Numbered from the stretch's first letter, positions 1 through 8,888 are shown. The stretch: DNA of 64,000 bases from Streptomyces scabichelini (GCF_011045015.1 NZ_JAAKZY010000004.1:1-64000), one strand, 5' to 3'. The notes: generated from the sequence alone by a model not told the origin. Made by a program: numbers and translations.

Positions 1-668
1 GGACGCGGGGCCCGCCGGGGGCGGGGGATCGCCGCCGCGGCCGGGGTGACCGCGGTGTTCTTCGTACGCGGCCTGCGGTTCAGCTCCGCCGTGAGGTTCC
101 GGAAGTTGACCAGCATGCGGTGGCCGTAGTCGGTGAGCACGGACTCGGGGTGGAACTGCACGCCCCACAGGGGCCGGGTGCGGTGCCGCAGCCCCATCAG
201 GACGCCATCCTCGGCCCAGGCGGTCGCCTCCAGGGTCTCGGGCAGCGGCTCGCGCACGGACAGCGAGTGGTAGCGGACCGCGATGAACTGCTGCGGCAGC
301 CCCTGGAACAGGTCCCGGCCGTCGTGCCGGATCGGGGAGAGGTACCCGTGCCGCGGCTCAGGTGCGGGCTCGACCAGTCCGCGCTCCCCCACCGCGATGC
401 CCTGGTGGCCGAGGCAGACGCCCAGTACGGGAATCGCGGCCTCGGCGAGCACTCTGGTGGCGATGCCGAAGTCACGCGGTTCGGCGGGGTGGCCGGGCCC
501 CGGCGACACCACCACGTTGTCGAATTCCCGCAGATCCGGAATTCCGTCGGCCGAGGTGTCATCGGTGTCGTTGAGGACCACGACCGGCTCCTCGCCGTTG
601 ACCTCGGCGATCAGCTGGAACAGGTTGTACGTGTACGAGTCGTAATTGTCGATGAGCAGGGTCTTCAC
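1..668 (-). CDS. pabA: Aminodeoxychorismate/anthranilate synthase, glutamine amidotransferase part (partial, runs off left edge)
   Basis: Class I glutamine amidotransferase domain that releases ammonia from glutamine for chorismate amination. The first 222 residues are present. The triad is visible: nucleophile Cys85 in GVCLGHQG, and His173 and Glu175 in QFHPES; the N-terminus LLIDNYDSYTYNL is diagnostic. The GTG start at 668 has AGGAGG just upstream. After the amidotransferase domain the frame continues into an Ala/Pro/Arg-rich linker, which suggests a fused PabA-PabB protein of the kind found in Streptomyces antibiotic clusters (inference; the PabB half is outside the window). The monooxygenase-like gene lies 28 bases upstream on the same strand, so the two are probably one transcript. 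Confidence 0.9.
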   Translation of the reverse strand, partial: MKTLLIDNYDSYTYNLFQLIAEVNGEEPVVVLNDTDDTSADGIPDLREFDNVVVSPGPGHPAEPRDFGIATRVLAEAAIPVLGVCLGHQGIAVGERGLVEPAPEPRHGYLSPIRHDGRDLFQGLPQQFIAVRYHSLSVREPLPETLEATAWAEDGVLMGLRHRTRPLWGVQFHPESVLTDYGHRMLVNFRNLTAELNRRPRTKNTAVTPAAAAIPRPRRAPR

Positions 669-696
669 CCGCCCACCTCCTTTGTCGTTCCCGGGC

Positions 697-1278
697 CTAT
701 GCGGCCCGACGTTTGTGCCGCCCGCGGAGCATCGTCTGAATCGGCGGGTACAGCCATTTCTTGAAGAAACGCTGAAGCCGTGGCATGAGAATCCAGGTGA
801 CGATGGCCGTCACGGACAGGCACAGCAGCAGGGTGCGGATCAGGGAGTTGAGACCGCCGAGATAGGGAAGGATGAGCAGATTGAATAAGAGCACCGGTGG
901 AAAGACCGCGCTCATATTCACTAACCACAGCTTCCATTTCGGGGGCGGGCGCGGTGCGGCCGGCGTGGCAGCCTGGGCTTCGAACCATTCCCTGGAGCCC
1001 TGCACGCTCCGGCGCCCGGTCTCCCGTGCGAGCCCCTCCACCTGGTCCGCCCACTGTGCCCAGGTGAACGAGTTCTCCCAGGACCGGGCCGAGCCCTCGC
1101 TGTCAAAGCGGTAGACCACATGCCACTCAGCCTCTCCGTCGACGAGCACGCCACCCCCGAGAAAACCCGGCTCCTGCGCACTCGCGCGCAGCGCGGACCA
1201 CCCCCAGCGATGGAAGGCGTCCTCACAGCCCGGCACCACGCGATACGCCACGGTGACGGTTACGGGATTCCTGGTCAC
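697..1278 (-). CDS. Antibiotic-biosynthesis-monooxygenase-like protein with C-terminal membrane segments
   Basis: The first ~100 residues fit the ABM ferredoxin-like fold (TVTVAYRVVPGCEDAF, then a HVVYRFDS strand). The last ~80 residues hold two hydrophobic segments (LWLVNMSAVFPPVLLFNLLIL and LLLCLSVTAIVTWILM) and a basic tail, a layout seen in membrane-tethered ABM proteins of actinomycetes. The GTG start at 1278 is chosen because homology begins there and GGAGGA abuts it; that spacing is tight, and a TTG at 1335 is an alternative. The gene has a TTA leucine codon at 886-888, so translation may depend on the bldA tRNA. It lies directly upstream of the PabA-type gene. The substrate is unknown. 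Confidence 0.7.
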   Translation of the reverse strand: MTRNPVTVTVAYRVVPGCEDAFHRWGWSALRASAQEPGFLGGGVLVDGEAEWHVVYRFDSEGSARSWENSFTWAQWADQVEGLARETGRRSVQGSREWFEAQAATPAAPRPPPKWKLWLVNMSAVFPPVLLFNLLILPYLGGLNSLIRTLLLCLSVTAIVTWILMPRLQRFFKKWLYPPIQTMLRGRHKRRAA

Positions 1279-1515
1279 TCCTCCGGATACGGAAAGAAAC
1301 CGCCGCACGCTCAAATCTTCAACGAAGATTTTCAAGCTGTCCGAAACACACCCCTAGGACACCCTTTATCCCGCCTTGACACTTTCTGTCGAGTGATACT
1401 CCGGGTAACCATTACGGAATTCTGACGAACAATTGAGAGCGCTTACTCAGTGCACCGAAAAGGAGAGCTGTCATTATGCTGAACGGCTCATAATTCAGCC
1501 GGTAGCGGGCCGGAA

Positions 1516-1926
1516 TCAGGCAGCCGGAACGGACAGCAGGGGAATCGTTCGCTGCATTCGCAGCGCGTCGACCGACTCAGCCAGCAATTCGTACTCGGTG
1601 GTGTCGTCGCTCGTGGCGATCCGGACGAGTCGCCCGGCGGCCAACTCCTCGGCGACCAACTCCTGGTGGGCCATGTCACCGCACCACGCGCGCAGCTCGC
1701 CGGGTACGTCCCGCGCGGTGTCCGCGACGGGTGCGACCGAGTTCGGCGGGAAGTACGGGGCCTCGGGATCCGGGTCGAGCCGCTCGGCGATCCATGAGGC
1801 CCGGTCCCGTAACCACCACATCGCCAGTGCCAGCGTGGGTGCTCGATATGTCCCCAGGGGTACGCCGACCCGGCGCCCGCCGCATATCCCGTACGCCGTG
1901 ACATGGCAAAGGAACTCGTCGTGCAC
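1516..1926 (-). CDS. Hypothetical protein, 136 residues, TTA-containing
   Basis: I do not recognise the family. The 136-residue product is predicted soluble, acidic in its second half, with no signal peptide or clear motif; codon bias is typical of a real Streptomyces gene. The GTG start at 1926 has a GGGGGAGA ribosome site at normal distance. The motif MWWLRDRASW is encoded with a TTA leucine codon (1810-1812), so the gene is a candidate bldA target. It is divergent from the NTF2-like gene, and the ~390-base gap between them carries a palindromic operator. Confidence 0.65.
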   Translation of the reverse strand: MHDEFLCHVTAYGICGGRRVGVPLGTYRAPTLALAMWWLRDRASWIAERLDPDPEAPYFPPNSVAPVADTARDVPGELRAWCGDMAHQELVAEELAAGRLVRIATSDDTTEYELLAESVDALRMQRTIPLLSVPAA

Positions 1927-2156
1927 GATGTCTCCCCCGTTGCCCGGCCTGCCGCCGGTCCGGCCTCTCTTTCCTTGCGACGTGCTGGTTCCTTGCGACG
2001 TGCCGGTCGTGCACGGTTCGAGTACTCAGAGTTTCAGTATCGTCACACCTGACCCTCTGTCACCATGCCATTCCAGCCAGTCTCTTGGCATATTCACGGC
2101 CCGAAATGGCCGAAAGCTGCGAATCCCGGTCTCAACCGTCGGCATCGGGATCGCCC

Positions 2157-2201
2157 GGTGCATTACCCGCGGGGTCCCGGGTGCATTACCCGTGGGGTAA
2201 T
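2157..2201. promoter_or_regulatory. Direct repeat with nested perfect palindrome (candidate operator)
   Basis: Two 19-base direct repeats, 2157-2175 and 2180-2198, differ at one base. The second completes a perfect palindrome ATTACCC-GTG-GGGTAAT at 2185-2201. It lies in the 1927-2315 gap, 115 bases upstream of the NTF2-like gene and upstream of the divergent hypothetical gene. The binding protein is unknown. I see no gene in the rest of this gap. Confidence 0.5.
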
Positions 2202-2315
2202 CGACGCCCCTGACGCGGCCCGGCATGGTTGCGGTACCGGATCCCGACGGGGGTCACACACTCCGGGATCCGGCCTCTGACCAGTGCTTACGACGTCCAT
2301 GGAGGCTGATCGACC

Positions 2316-2699
2316 ATGCCCGCGAACAACGACCGCTACGAGACCGCTGTCGCCCGTTACTTCGAGGCCTGGAACGCGGGCGAGCAGGACGCGCTGGCGA
2401 AGGCGGTCGCCGCCGCCTGGGCCTCGGACGGCACCTACACCGATCCGCTCGCCGATGTCAGCGGCCACGACGAGATCTCGGCCGTGATCACGGCGGCGCA
2501 CGAGCAGTTCCCGGGTTTCGCCTTCCGGCTCACCGGCGCGGTCGAGGGGCACCACGACATCGCTCGCTTCGGCTGGGAGCTGGTCGACGAGAGGGACGGC
2601 TCCGCACCCGTCGCCGGCTTCGACGTGATCACGCTCGACGCCGAGGGCCGCATCCGCAGCGTGCTCGGCTTCCTGGACCGGGTGCCCGCGGCGGCCTGA
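2316..2699 (+). CDS. Nuclear transport factor 2 (SnoaL-like) family protein
   Basis: A 127-residue single-domain protein with the cone-shaped NTF2/SnoaL pattern: an N-terminal helix (YETAVARYFEAWNAGE), then DGTYTDPLADVSGHDEI, and beta strands ending FDVITLDAEGRI. Members act as small isomerases, hydrolases or ligand-binding proteins, and the substrate cannot be read from sequence. The ATG at 2316 follows GGAGG. It appears monocistronic and is followed after 11 bases by a strong hairpin shared with the convergent aldo/keto reductase gene. Confidence 0.8.
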   Translation: MPANNDRYETAVARYFEAWNAGEQDALAKAVAAAWASDGTYTDPLADVSGHDEISAVITAAHEQFPGFAFRLTGAVEGHHDIARFGWELVDERDGSAPVAGFDVITLDAEGRIRSVLGFLDRVPAAA

Positions 2700-2710
2700 G
2701 GCCGCGCGAC

Positions 2711-2758
2711 GAGACGTCGGCTCGGCGAACGCCCAGGCGTTCGCCGAGCCGACGTCTC
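2711..2758. terminator. Bidirectional hairpin terminator
   Basis: Perfect inverted repeat: arms 2711-2731 and 2738-2758, with the inner CC/GG also pairing around a two-base loop. It lies exactly between the convergent NTF2-like and aldo/keto reductase genes. There is no U-tract, as is usual in Streptomyces. Confidence 0.8.
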
Positions 2759-2779
2759 ACTGTTCACCGAGCGGACGCG

Positions 2780-3769
2780 TCACGGCTTGATGATCGCGTC
2801 GATCCCGGCCAGCTCGTCCGGGGAGAAGTCCAGGTTGCGGATCGCCGTCACGCTGTCCTGAAGCTGCTGGGCGCTGCTCGCGCCGACGAGGGCGGAGGTG
2901 ACCCTGCCCCCGCGCAGTACCCAGGCCAGGGCCATCTGGGCCAGGGTCTGACCACGCGACTTGGCGATGTCGTCGAGGCCCCGCAACTGCTGTACGAGAT
3001 CTTCGGTCACCGTGTCGGCGCTCAGGAAGGGGCTGTCGCTCGCGGCGCGCGAATCCTCCGGGATCCCGTCGAGGTAGCGGCCGGTGAGCAGGCCCTGCTC
3101 CAGCGGCGAGTAGGCGATCGAGCCCACCTCCAGCTCGTCGAGCGCGTCCAGCAGCCCGTCCTCGGGGCGCCGGTCGAGCATCGAGTAGCGCGGCTGGTGG
3201 ATCAGCAGCGGGGTCCCCAACTCGCCCAGGATACGGGCGGCTTCGCGCGTCTGCTCCGGCGAGTAGTTGGAGACGCCGACGTACAGCGCCTTGCCCGCGA
3301 CGACCGCCGAGTGCAGGGCACCCATCGTCTCCTCGAGGGGCGTCTCGGGGTCGGGGCGGTGCGAGTAGAAGATGTCGACGTAGTCCAGGCCCATACGGGT
3401 CAGGCTCTGGTCGAGCGAGGACAGCAGGTACTTGCGGGAGCCCCATTCGCCGTACGGGCCGGGCCACATCAGGTATCCGGCCTTCGTGGAGATGACCAGC
3501 TCGTCGCGGTACGGCGCGAAGTCCGCCGTCAGCGCCTCGCCGAGGGCCGACTCCGCGGCGCCGGGCGGCGGCCCGTAGTTGTTGGCGAGGTCGAAGTGAG
3601 TGACGCCCAGGTCGAAGGCCCGGCGCAGGATCTGCCGCTGGGTGTCCACCGGCCGGTCGGGGCCGAAGTTGTGCCACAGACCGAGCGACAGTGCGGGCAG
3701 CTTCAGGCCGCTGCGTCCGGTGCGCCGGTAGGGCATGTCCGTGTAGCGGTCGGGGTGTGCGGTGTACAC
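2780..3769 (-). CDS. Aldo/keto reductase, L-glyceraldehyde 3-phosphate reductase type
   Basis: A 329-residue NADPH-dependent reductase of the YghZ/MgrA subgroup. The N-terminus MPYRRTGRSGLKLPALSLGLWHNFG, the tetrad context FDLANNYGPP (catalytic Tyr) and the HRPD segment (catalytic His) are typical, as is the late segment SALVGASSAQQL. The length matches the family. Family members reduce L-glyceraldehyde 3-phosphate or methylglyoxal-like aldehydes. The GTG start at 3769 has CTGGAG upstream. It is divergent from the LysR gene at 3890, with a 120-base shared promoter region, so that regulator probably acts on it (inference). Confidence 0.88.
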   Translation of the reverse strand: MYTAHPDRYTDMPYRRTGRSGLKLPALSLGLWHNFGPDRPVDTQRQILRRAFDLGVTHFDLANNYGPPPGAAESALGEALTADFAPYRDELVISTKAGYLMWPGPYGEWGSRKYLLSSLDQSLTRMGLDYVDIFYSHRPDPETPLEETMGALHSAVVAGKALYVGVSNYSPEQTREAARILGELGTPLLIHQPRYSMLDRRPEDGLLDALDELEVGSIAYSPLEQGLLTGRYLDGIPEDSRAASDSPFLSADTVTEDLVQQLRGLDDIAKSRGQTLAQMALAWVLRGGRVTSALVGASSAQQLQDSVTAIRNLDFSPDELAGIDAIIKP

Positions 3770-3889
3770 GCGTACTCCAGAGTGCCGGGAAAGAGGGAAA
3801 CGGGCAAAGGCGTCTCCACTCTCGCGCGGGCACCGAGCAGTGGTCCAACAGAAGAATCGGATGGGATTCAGCGGATACTCTGCTCAATC

Positions 3890-4789
3890 ATGGAACTGCG
3901 CCACCTTCAGCACTTCGTCGCCGTCGCCGAGGACCAGCATTTCACCCGTGCCGCGGAACGGCTGATGGTGTCGCAGTCGGGCCTGTCCGCCTCGATCCGC
4001 GCCCTGGAGCGTGAGCTGCGGGCTCCGCTGTTCGTCCGCACCACCCGCCGCGTCACGCTCACCGAGGCGGGCCGCGCCCTGCTGACCGAGGCGGAGCGAA
4101 TCCTGGCACAGGTCCGCGCGGCCCGGGACGCCGTGGCGGCGGTGCAGGGCGTGGTGCGCGGCACGCTCTCCCTGGGCACCGAGCAGTGCATAGCGGGAGT
4201 GTGCGTGGCCCAGCTTCTCGCTTCCTTCCGGCGGCGCCACCCCGACGTCGAGATCCGTCTGCGGCAGGCGGGCTCCGGCGCGCTGGCCGAGGAGGTCGCG
4301 GCGGGCCGCCTCGACCTGGCGTTCGCGGTGACGACGCGTGCCGACACCGACCAGCTCCGCTGTCTGCCGCTGAGCAGTGAGCCGATGACCGTGCTGTGCC
4401 ATCCGGCGCACCACCTCGCGGGAGGCGGCGCGGTCACGCCGGAGGACCTGGGCGGCGAGGACTTCGTCGACTTCCACCCCGACTGGGGTCCCCGGCGCAC
4501 CACGGACTCGGTCTTCGCGGCGGCTGGCGTGCAGCGCACGGTCGCCCTCGAGGTCAACGACGTGCACAGCCTGCTGGATCTGGTCCAGGAGGGCCTCGGC
4601 ATCGCCGTCGTACCACGCCACTTCGGCCAGAAGCGTGAGGCCTCCGGCCTCACCGCGCTCCCCCTGAAGGGCGTCGCCGAGACGTCGTACGAGACGGTCG
4701 CCATGCTCCCGCCCCCGGACGCGACCAGTCCGGCGGCGCGGGCGCTGATGGGCCTGCTCGAAGCGGAGGCCACGCCTTCAGAGACGTGA
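3890..4789 (+). CDS. LysR family transcriptional regulator
   Basis: A 299-residue LTTR. The N-terminal winged helix-turn-helix is clear (ELRHLQHFVAVAEDQHFTRAAERL, VSQSGLSASIRALE), followed by a two-lobed effector domain from about residue 90. The ATG at 3890 is the real start: the same frame is open for 1.6 kb upstream, but that part is antisense to the reductase gene and has no regulator-like sequence. The likely target is the divergent aldo/keto reductase. No exact T-N11-A box stood out in the short gap. Confidence 0.88.
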   Translation: MELRHLQHFVAVAEDQHFTRAAERLMVSQSGLSASIRALERELRAPLFVRTTRRVTLTEAGRALLTEAERILAQVRAARDAVAAVQGVVRGTLSLGTEQCIAGVCVAQLLASFRRRHPDVEIRLRQAGSGALAEEVAAGRLDLAFAVTTRADTDQLRCLPLSSEPMTVLCHPAHHLAGGGAVTPEDLGGEDFVDFHPDWGPRRTTDSVFAAAGVQRTVALEVNDVHSLLDLVQEGLGIAVVPRHFGQKREASGLTALPLKGVAETSYETVAMLPPPDATSPAARALMGLLEAEATPSET

Positions 4790-4822
4790 GCCCGCCACAG
4801 CGGACTTGCCGAAGTCCCCTGC

Positions 4823-4884
4823 GTTCCCCGCGCACCCTTAGGGGCGCGGGGAACGGCGCGACCAGCCACGACGAACCCGCAGCT
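4823..4884. repeat. Dispersed Streptomyces intergenic repeat, copy 1
   Basis: A GTTCCCCGCGC...GCGCGGGGAAC hairpin (4823-4854, one bulged base) is followed by the conserved tail GCGCGACCAGCCACGACGAA. The same hairpin-plus-tail occurs at 11365-11410. Elements of this type are widespread between Streptomyces genes and probably act as terminators or RNA-stabilising hairpins. Confidence 0.75.
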
Positions 4885-4988
4885 TCGAACCCCGCCCCCA
4901 GCGGAGCGCCAAGGCATGGGCCGCCTGCTGTCGCGTCACGCGCCTCCGGCATGCTGGAGGCAAGATCGAGTGACAGGAGTGACGCGCC

Positions 4989-5699
4989 ATGTCCGAGACG
5001 CCCAGGTCGACCGGTGCCCCCGCCCATCAGAACGTGACCTTCCCGAGTGGCGGGACCACCGCGCACGGCTATCTGGCACTTCCCCCGTCGGGTCAGGGCC
5101 CCGGCGTGATCGTCATCCAGGAGTGGTGGGGTCTGACCGACCACATCGCGGATGTCGCCGACCGTCTGGCGGCGGAAGGCTTCGTGGCGCTCGCTCCCGA
5201 CCTGTACGGCGGGAATGTCGCGCACGACAGCACCGAGGCCTTCCGCATGATGAAGGACCTGCCGGTGTCCCGCGGTGTCGAGCTGCTCTCCGGCGCCGTC
5301 GACCATCTTCTGGCGCTCGACGAGGTCACCTCGGAGTCCGTCGGCTCGGTCGGCTTCTGCATGGGTGGCGGCTTCGTTCTGTACCAGGCCGCCGTCGACC
5401 CGCGCGTCCGCGCCGCGGTCCCCTTCTACGGCGTCATCCAGGGTGAGATACCGGACTTCTCCGGGCTCAAGGCGCAGATCCTCGGCCACTACGGCGAACG
5501 TGACGCCGCCATCCCGGTCGACAGCCTCGACACCCTCAGCGCGGCGATCCAGCAGCAGACCGGCATCACCCCGGACTTCCGCCTCTACCCCGCCGATCAC
5601 GCCTTCTTCAACGACGGCCGCCCCGAGGTCCACGATCCCGAGTCCTCGGCCCTGGCCTGGGGCAGCACCGTCGACTTCCTGCGCACACAGCTGGGCTGA
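4989..5699 (+). CDS. Dienelactone hydrolase family protein
   Basis: A 236-residue alpha/beta hydrolase with the dienelactone hydrolase triad: Cys124 in GFCMGG, Asp172 in GERDAAIP and His204 in DHAFFND, plus the activating Glu45 in IQEWWG. Members hydrolyse dienelactones or related esters in aromatic degradation. The length is normal for the family. The ATG at 4989 follows AGGAG. No aromatic-ring pathway genes are adjacent, so the physiological substrate is open. Confidence 0.9.
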   Translation: MSETPRSTGAPAHQNVTFPSGGTTAHGYLALPPSGQGPGVIVIQEWWGLTDHIADVADRLAAEGFVALAPDLYGGNVAHDSTEAFRMMKDLPVSRGVELLSGAVDHLLALDEVTSESVGSVGFCMGGGFVLYQAAVDPRVRAAVPFYGVIQGEIPDFSGLKAQILGHYGERDAAIPVDSLDTLSAAIQQQTGITPDFRLYPADHAFFNDGRPEVHDPESSALAWGSTVDFLRTQLG

Positions 5700-5713
5700 G
5701 AACCCCCTCGGAC

Positions 5714-7087
5714 TCAGTACGTGTACGTGTTCAAGGTGGCCACCGCCGACGACGGCGAGCCGAGGTCGTACCGGTCCACCGCAAGGAAGTTGGGCTTCTT
5801 GCGGGCGGCCGGCTGGCAGAAGCGCTGGGCGCGGTCGGTGAGTTTGGTGTTGTCGGCGGTGGCCGTGGACGCGATCGCGGCGTCGCGGAAGTGGTTCATG
5901 ACGAAGAGCGGGCGGAAGGGCGGCTCGGTGCGGGTCAGCGGGATGTTCGTGCCGGCGTCGTACCAGCGGCTGTGGCAGGACCAGTCGGAGGTGCCGACGC
6001 CCGGCCCCATGGACCAGTAGTTCTCGACGGTCCACTCCTGCTGGTACATCACGCCGAAGGTGTCACGCGTGAGCCCGGCGGCCTGGTCAGCGGAGCGGCT
6101 GTGGTCGCTGAAGACGAGCAGGCGGTCGTTGTCGGCGATCAGGTCGGCCATCCGCGGCCAGCCGTTGGTGCGTACCCCGGTCCGGTCGGGGCGGTAGAGG
6201 ACGTCAGACAGGCCGTTCACGCGGGCCAGTTCACTGCGCAGGACGCCCGGATCGACGTAGTCCTCCAGGAACACGGTGATGACGTCACTCGGGTTCTGTT
6301 TCAGGAAGTCCACCATGCGCTGCAGGTCGACCCACAGGGCGACCGGCCTGCTGACGAGTGTGCAGCTGTTGTGGCACAGGATCGCGCCGTCCGAGGTCTG
6401 GTGGATGTCCAACATGAACCCGCGTACGCCGTCGGTGAGTTGCTGGTCGATGCCCCGGGTCTGGTTCGGCACGAGATTCACGAAGGGCGGGGCGAAGCCG
6501 CCGTCGACGCCGTTCGCATAAGCGTTGTGGGAGGTGAGGAACGTGACCTGGTCCAGCGTGCGTCGGTCCGGCGACGGCATCGGAGCGGTCGGGGACGTCA
6601 CCGGGGTGAGATACCAGGCGGCCGGGCTGCCCGCCGAGCCCAGTACCAGCTGGGCGGGGTAGTTGGCCCCGGCGGGCTTCGCGCCGACCGTCAAGTACCG
6701 CTCGGCGCCCGGGACTTTGAGTGCGTACTGGTCGGCTCCGCCCGGCCTCACCTCCCATGCGGCGTCGGCGCTCGCGCATGCCACGGTTCTGGCCTGGTCC
6801 CCGGAGCGGCCCAGACAACTGCCCGCCGTGTCGGTGCTCTCCAGCACGTACGACGTGCCGCTCGGCCGCAGCGTCCACTGCTGGCGGTCCTCGTTGCCCT
6901 TGGGATTGCGCTGGACGACCGCTCCTGAACTGTCGGCGGCGTTGAGTCCCGTGGTCGCGCTCTGGACGTAGTAGGCGCCGACGCCCGGGACCTCCGCCGA
7001 GAGGGCGGGTGAGGGGGCGACGAAGACGGTGGCCAGCGCCGCGCCCGCGACGGTGGTGGCGAGCAGGGGGCGACGGTTCCGGGGCAT
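5714..7087 (-). CDS. Secreted phosphatidylinositol-specific phospholipase C-like protein
   Basis: A 457-residue exported protein. Residues 1-31 form a signal peptide (RNRR then a hydrophobic core, cleavage near ALSA|EV). Residues ~35-160 look like a ricin-type or RICIN-like beta domain (QQWTLR repeats). From ~175 there is a PI-PLC X domain with both catalytic histidines, His187 in LTSHNAY and His229 in MLDIHQ. It should cleave phosphodiester bonds of inositol or related phospholipids outside the cell. The ATG at 7087 follows GGAAGGGA. It is convergent with the dienelactone hydrolase gene (14-base gap). Confidence 0.85.
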   Translation of the reverse strand: MPRNRRPLLATTVAGAALATVFVAPSPALSAEVPGVGAYYVQSATTGLNAADSSGAVVQRNPKGNEDRQQWTLRPSGTSYVLESTDTAGSCLGRSGDQARTVACASADAAWEVRPGGADQYALKVPGAERYLTVGAKPAGANYPAQLVLGSAGSPAAWYLTPVTSPTAPMPSPDRRTLDQVTFLTSHNAYANGVDGGFAPPFVNLVPNQTRGIDQQLTDGVRGFMLDIHQTSDGAILCHNSCTLVSRPVALWVDLQRMVDFLKQNPSDVITVFLEDYVDPGVLRSELARVNGLSDVLYRPDRTGVRTNGWPRMADLIADNDRLLVFSDHSRSADQAAGLTRDTFGVMYQQEWTVENYWSMGPGVGTSDWSCHSRWYDAGTNIPLTRTEPPFRPLFVMNHFRDAAIASTATADNTKLTDRAQRFCQPAARKKPNFLAVDRYDLGSPSSAVATLNTYTY

Positions 7088-7111
7088 GGGGTTCCCTTCC
7101 GCTGCACGAGG

Positions 7112-7152
7112 GTGCGGCCGCGCACCGGCTCAATTCCGGTGTGCGGCCGCAC
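7112..7152. terminator. Hairpin downstream of the CocE-like gene
   Basis: 17-bp arms (7112-7128 and 7136-7152) with a single G-T mismatch and loop CTCAATT. It is placed after the stop of the CocE-like gene and just before the phospholipase gene on the same strand, so it should separate the two transcripts. Confidence 0.7.
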
Positions 7153-7237
7153 AGTTGGCGATCGGGTACTACAACGCTGTGGTCCTCAGCGGTACGGCCC
7201 GCCATGGTGCCGCATCCGCTCGGCGTGTGCCAGTGGC

Positions 7238-8812
7238 TCAGCCCGTTCTGACCGTGAGGCGCAGCGTGGATCCGGCCGCGCCCGTCCTCACCGTGACCCG
7301 GCCTGCGGGCACGTCGGAGTCGATCTGCGGGTAGTCGTCGCTGGAGATGCGCAGCATCAGCCGGTGGCCGGCGGACAGCCGGTGGTGGACCGGCCAGATG
7401 TGCACACCGAGTGGGTGAACGACGCCTGGTTCCACCGGGGACAGCCGGGTGTGGGTGTCGCGGTGGCTCGCCTTGAGCCAGCCTTCCGTGATCCGTGTGC
7501 CGGTGCCGTCGGGGGCCTGGTCGTACAGCACCGCCGCGATGTTGCCGTCGGTGGCGGTGAACGAGGCGCGGATGTCGGCCAGTGCGTCTCCCGCGAGCAC
7601 GAGGTCGTGGCGCAACGGCGGTGTGGTGAAGCGCAGTTGTTGGTGCTCCGCCGGGGGTGTGGTGCCGGTGTTCACGTCGAACGCCGCCACACCGGGGGCT
7701 GCCGAGCCGGGGCGCAGGGTTCCGTCAGGGCCGAGCCGGAGGGTGAGCGCACGGGCGTCGCGCGGGGGCCACTGCTCGAACCGCTGCCAGCCTCGCCCCG
7801 CTCCCGGGCCGGGCACCTCGTAGGAGGTGACGTGCGTGGCCGGCAGCGGCGCACGCCGGTCACCGGCCAGCCAGTGATCCCACCAGGCCAGGTAGGGGCC
7901 GTTGCCGATCCCCGCGTACTGTCCTTCGGGCGTGCCGTGCTCCCAGGGGCCGGACACCAGCCACACGTTGTGCGGGCGGGCCCGGTAGTTCTTGACCATG
8001 CCGTCGCGGTAGCGGTCGTACCAGCCGTTGATCTCCAGCGTGGGGAGGGTGAGGTTCTCCCAGCGGGACATGACGCTGCGGTCCCGCCAGAAGTCGTCGT
8101 ACAGGGGATGCTCGGCGTAGGTGCGGAGCGTGTCGGGCGCCACCGTCTGCTGCCATTCGCGGATGCGCGGGGAGTAGATGCCGCCTCGGTGGATGGTGTT
8201 CTCGTACCAGTCATGAAGGCCGTTGACCGGGATGACGGCCTTGAGATGGGGCGGCCGGTTCACCGCGGCCAGAAGGGCGGTGTGCCCGCCGTAGCTCACC
8301 CCCATCTGGCCGATGCGTCCGGTGGAGGCGGGATGGCGGGCCAGCCACTCGATGACGTCGTGGTTGTCGCGCTGCTCCTGGGGGCTGAACGGGTCGACGG
8401 TGCCCGGCGAATCGCCTGACCCTCTGACCTGGCAGACAAGGGCGTTGTAGCCACGGCGGACGAAATACGCGGCGCCTCGGCCAAAGGCCTCGGCGCTGTC
8501 CGCGTACGCCGTGTACTCGTACACGATGCCGGGGAACGTGCCGACGGCGGGCTGTCCCGCGGAGGTTCCCGGTCGGTACAACTGGCCTGCCAGGTGGCCG
8601 CCGTCGCGCAGGGGCACCTTGACGTCCTCGCGTACGACCTCGTACCGCGCGGGACGGTCGTAGGCGAAGAAGGGGTCGGGCGGGAGCTCGGGCCCGCTGA
8701 CGGCGCCGGCCTGCGACGGCAGTACGGCGGTCAGGGGTACCGCCAGGCCCAGCGAGCACAGGGCCCGCCGGGACAGCGGTGGCCGCTGCTGGTTCTCTCG
8801 CTGTGCGTGCAT
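7238..8812 (-). CDS. CocE/NonD family hydrolase (X-Pro dipeptidyl-peptidase-like), Tat-exported
   Basis: A 524-residue exported hydrolase. The N-terminus has a twin-arginine signal (SRRALCSLGLAV). The alpha/beta-hydrolase core follows, with nucleophile Ser173 in GVSYGG and the family's QVRGSGDSPG segment. The C-terminal ~200 residues form the jelly-roll domain of CocE/PepX proteins. Relatives act as acyl esterases, peptidases or beta-lactam acylases, and the substrate cannot be assigned. The ATG at 8812 follows AAGGAG. It appears to be its own unit, 76 bases downstream of the transporter gene on the same strand. Confidence 0.88.
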   Translation of the reverse strand: MHAQRENQQRPPLSRRALCSLGLAVPLTAVLPSQAGAVSGPELPPDPFFAYDRPARYEVVREDVKVPLRDGGHLAGQLYRPGTSAGQPAVGTFPGIVYEYTAYADSAEAFGRGAAYFVRRGYNALVCQVRGSGDSPGTVDPFSPQEQRDNHDVIEWLARHPASTGRIGQMGVSYGGHTALLAAVNRPPHLKAVIPVNGLHDWYENTIHRGGIYSPRIREWQQTVAPDTLRTYAEHPLYDDFWRDRSVMSRWENLTLPTLEINGWYDRYRDGMVKNYRARPHNVWLVSGPWEHGTPEGQYAGIGNGPYLAWWDHWLAGDRRAPLPATHVTSYEVPGPGAGRGWQRFEQWPPRDARALTLRLGPDGTLRPGSAAPGVAAFDVNTGTTPPAEHQQLRFTTPPLRHDLVLAGDALADIRASFTATDGNIAAVLYDQAPDGTGTRITEGWLKASHRDTHTRLSPVEPGVVHPLGVHIWPVHHRLSAGHRLMLRISSDDYPQIDSDVPAGRVTVRTGAAGSTLRLTVRTG

Positions 8813-8888
8813 GCTCGTTCGCTCCTTGGCGCCGCGTCAGAGGAGGAGGGTCAGAGGATCGGAGGAAGGAGGAGCTGACGGAGATGAG

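Noticed and set aside
2225..3889. Long plus-strand open frame ahead of the LysR gene (part of an 854-codon run)
   Set aside because: It is antisense to the aldo/keto reductase and has no family resemblance; only the part from 3890 is the LysR gene.
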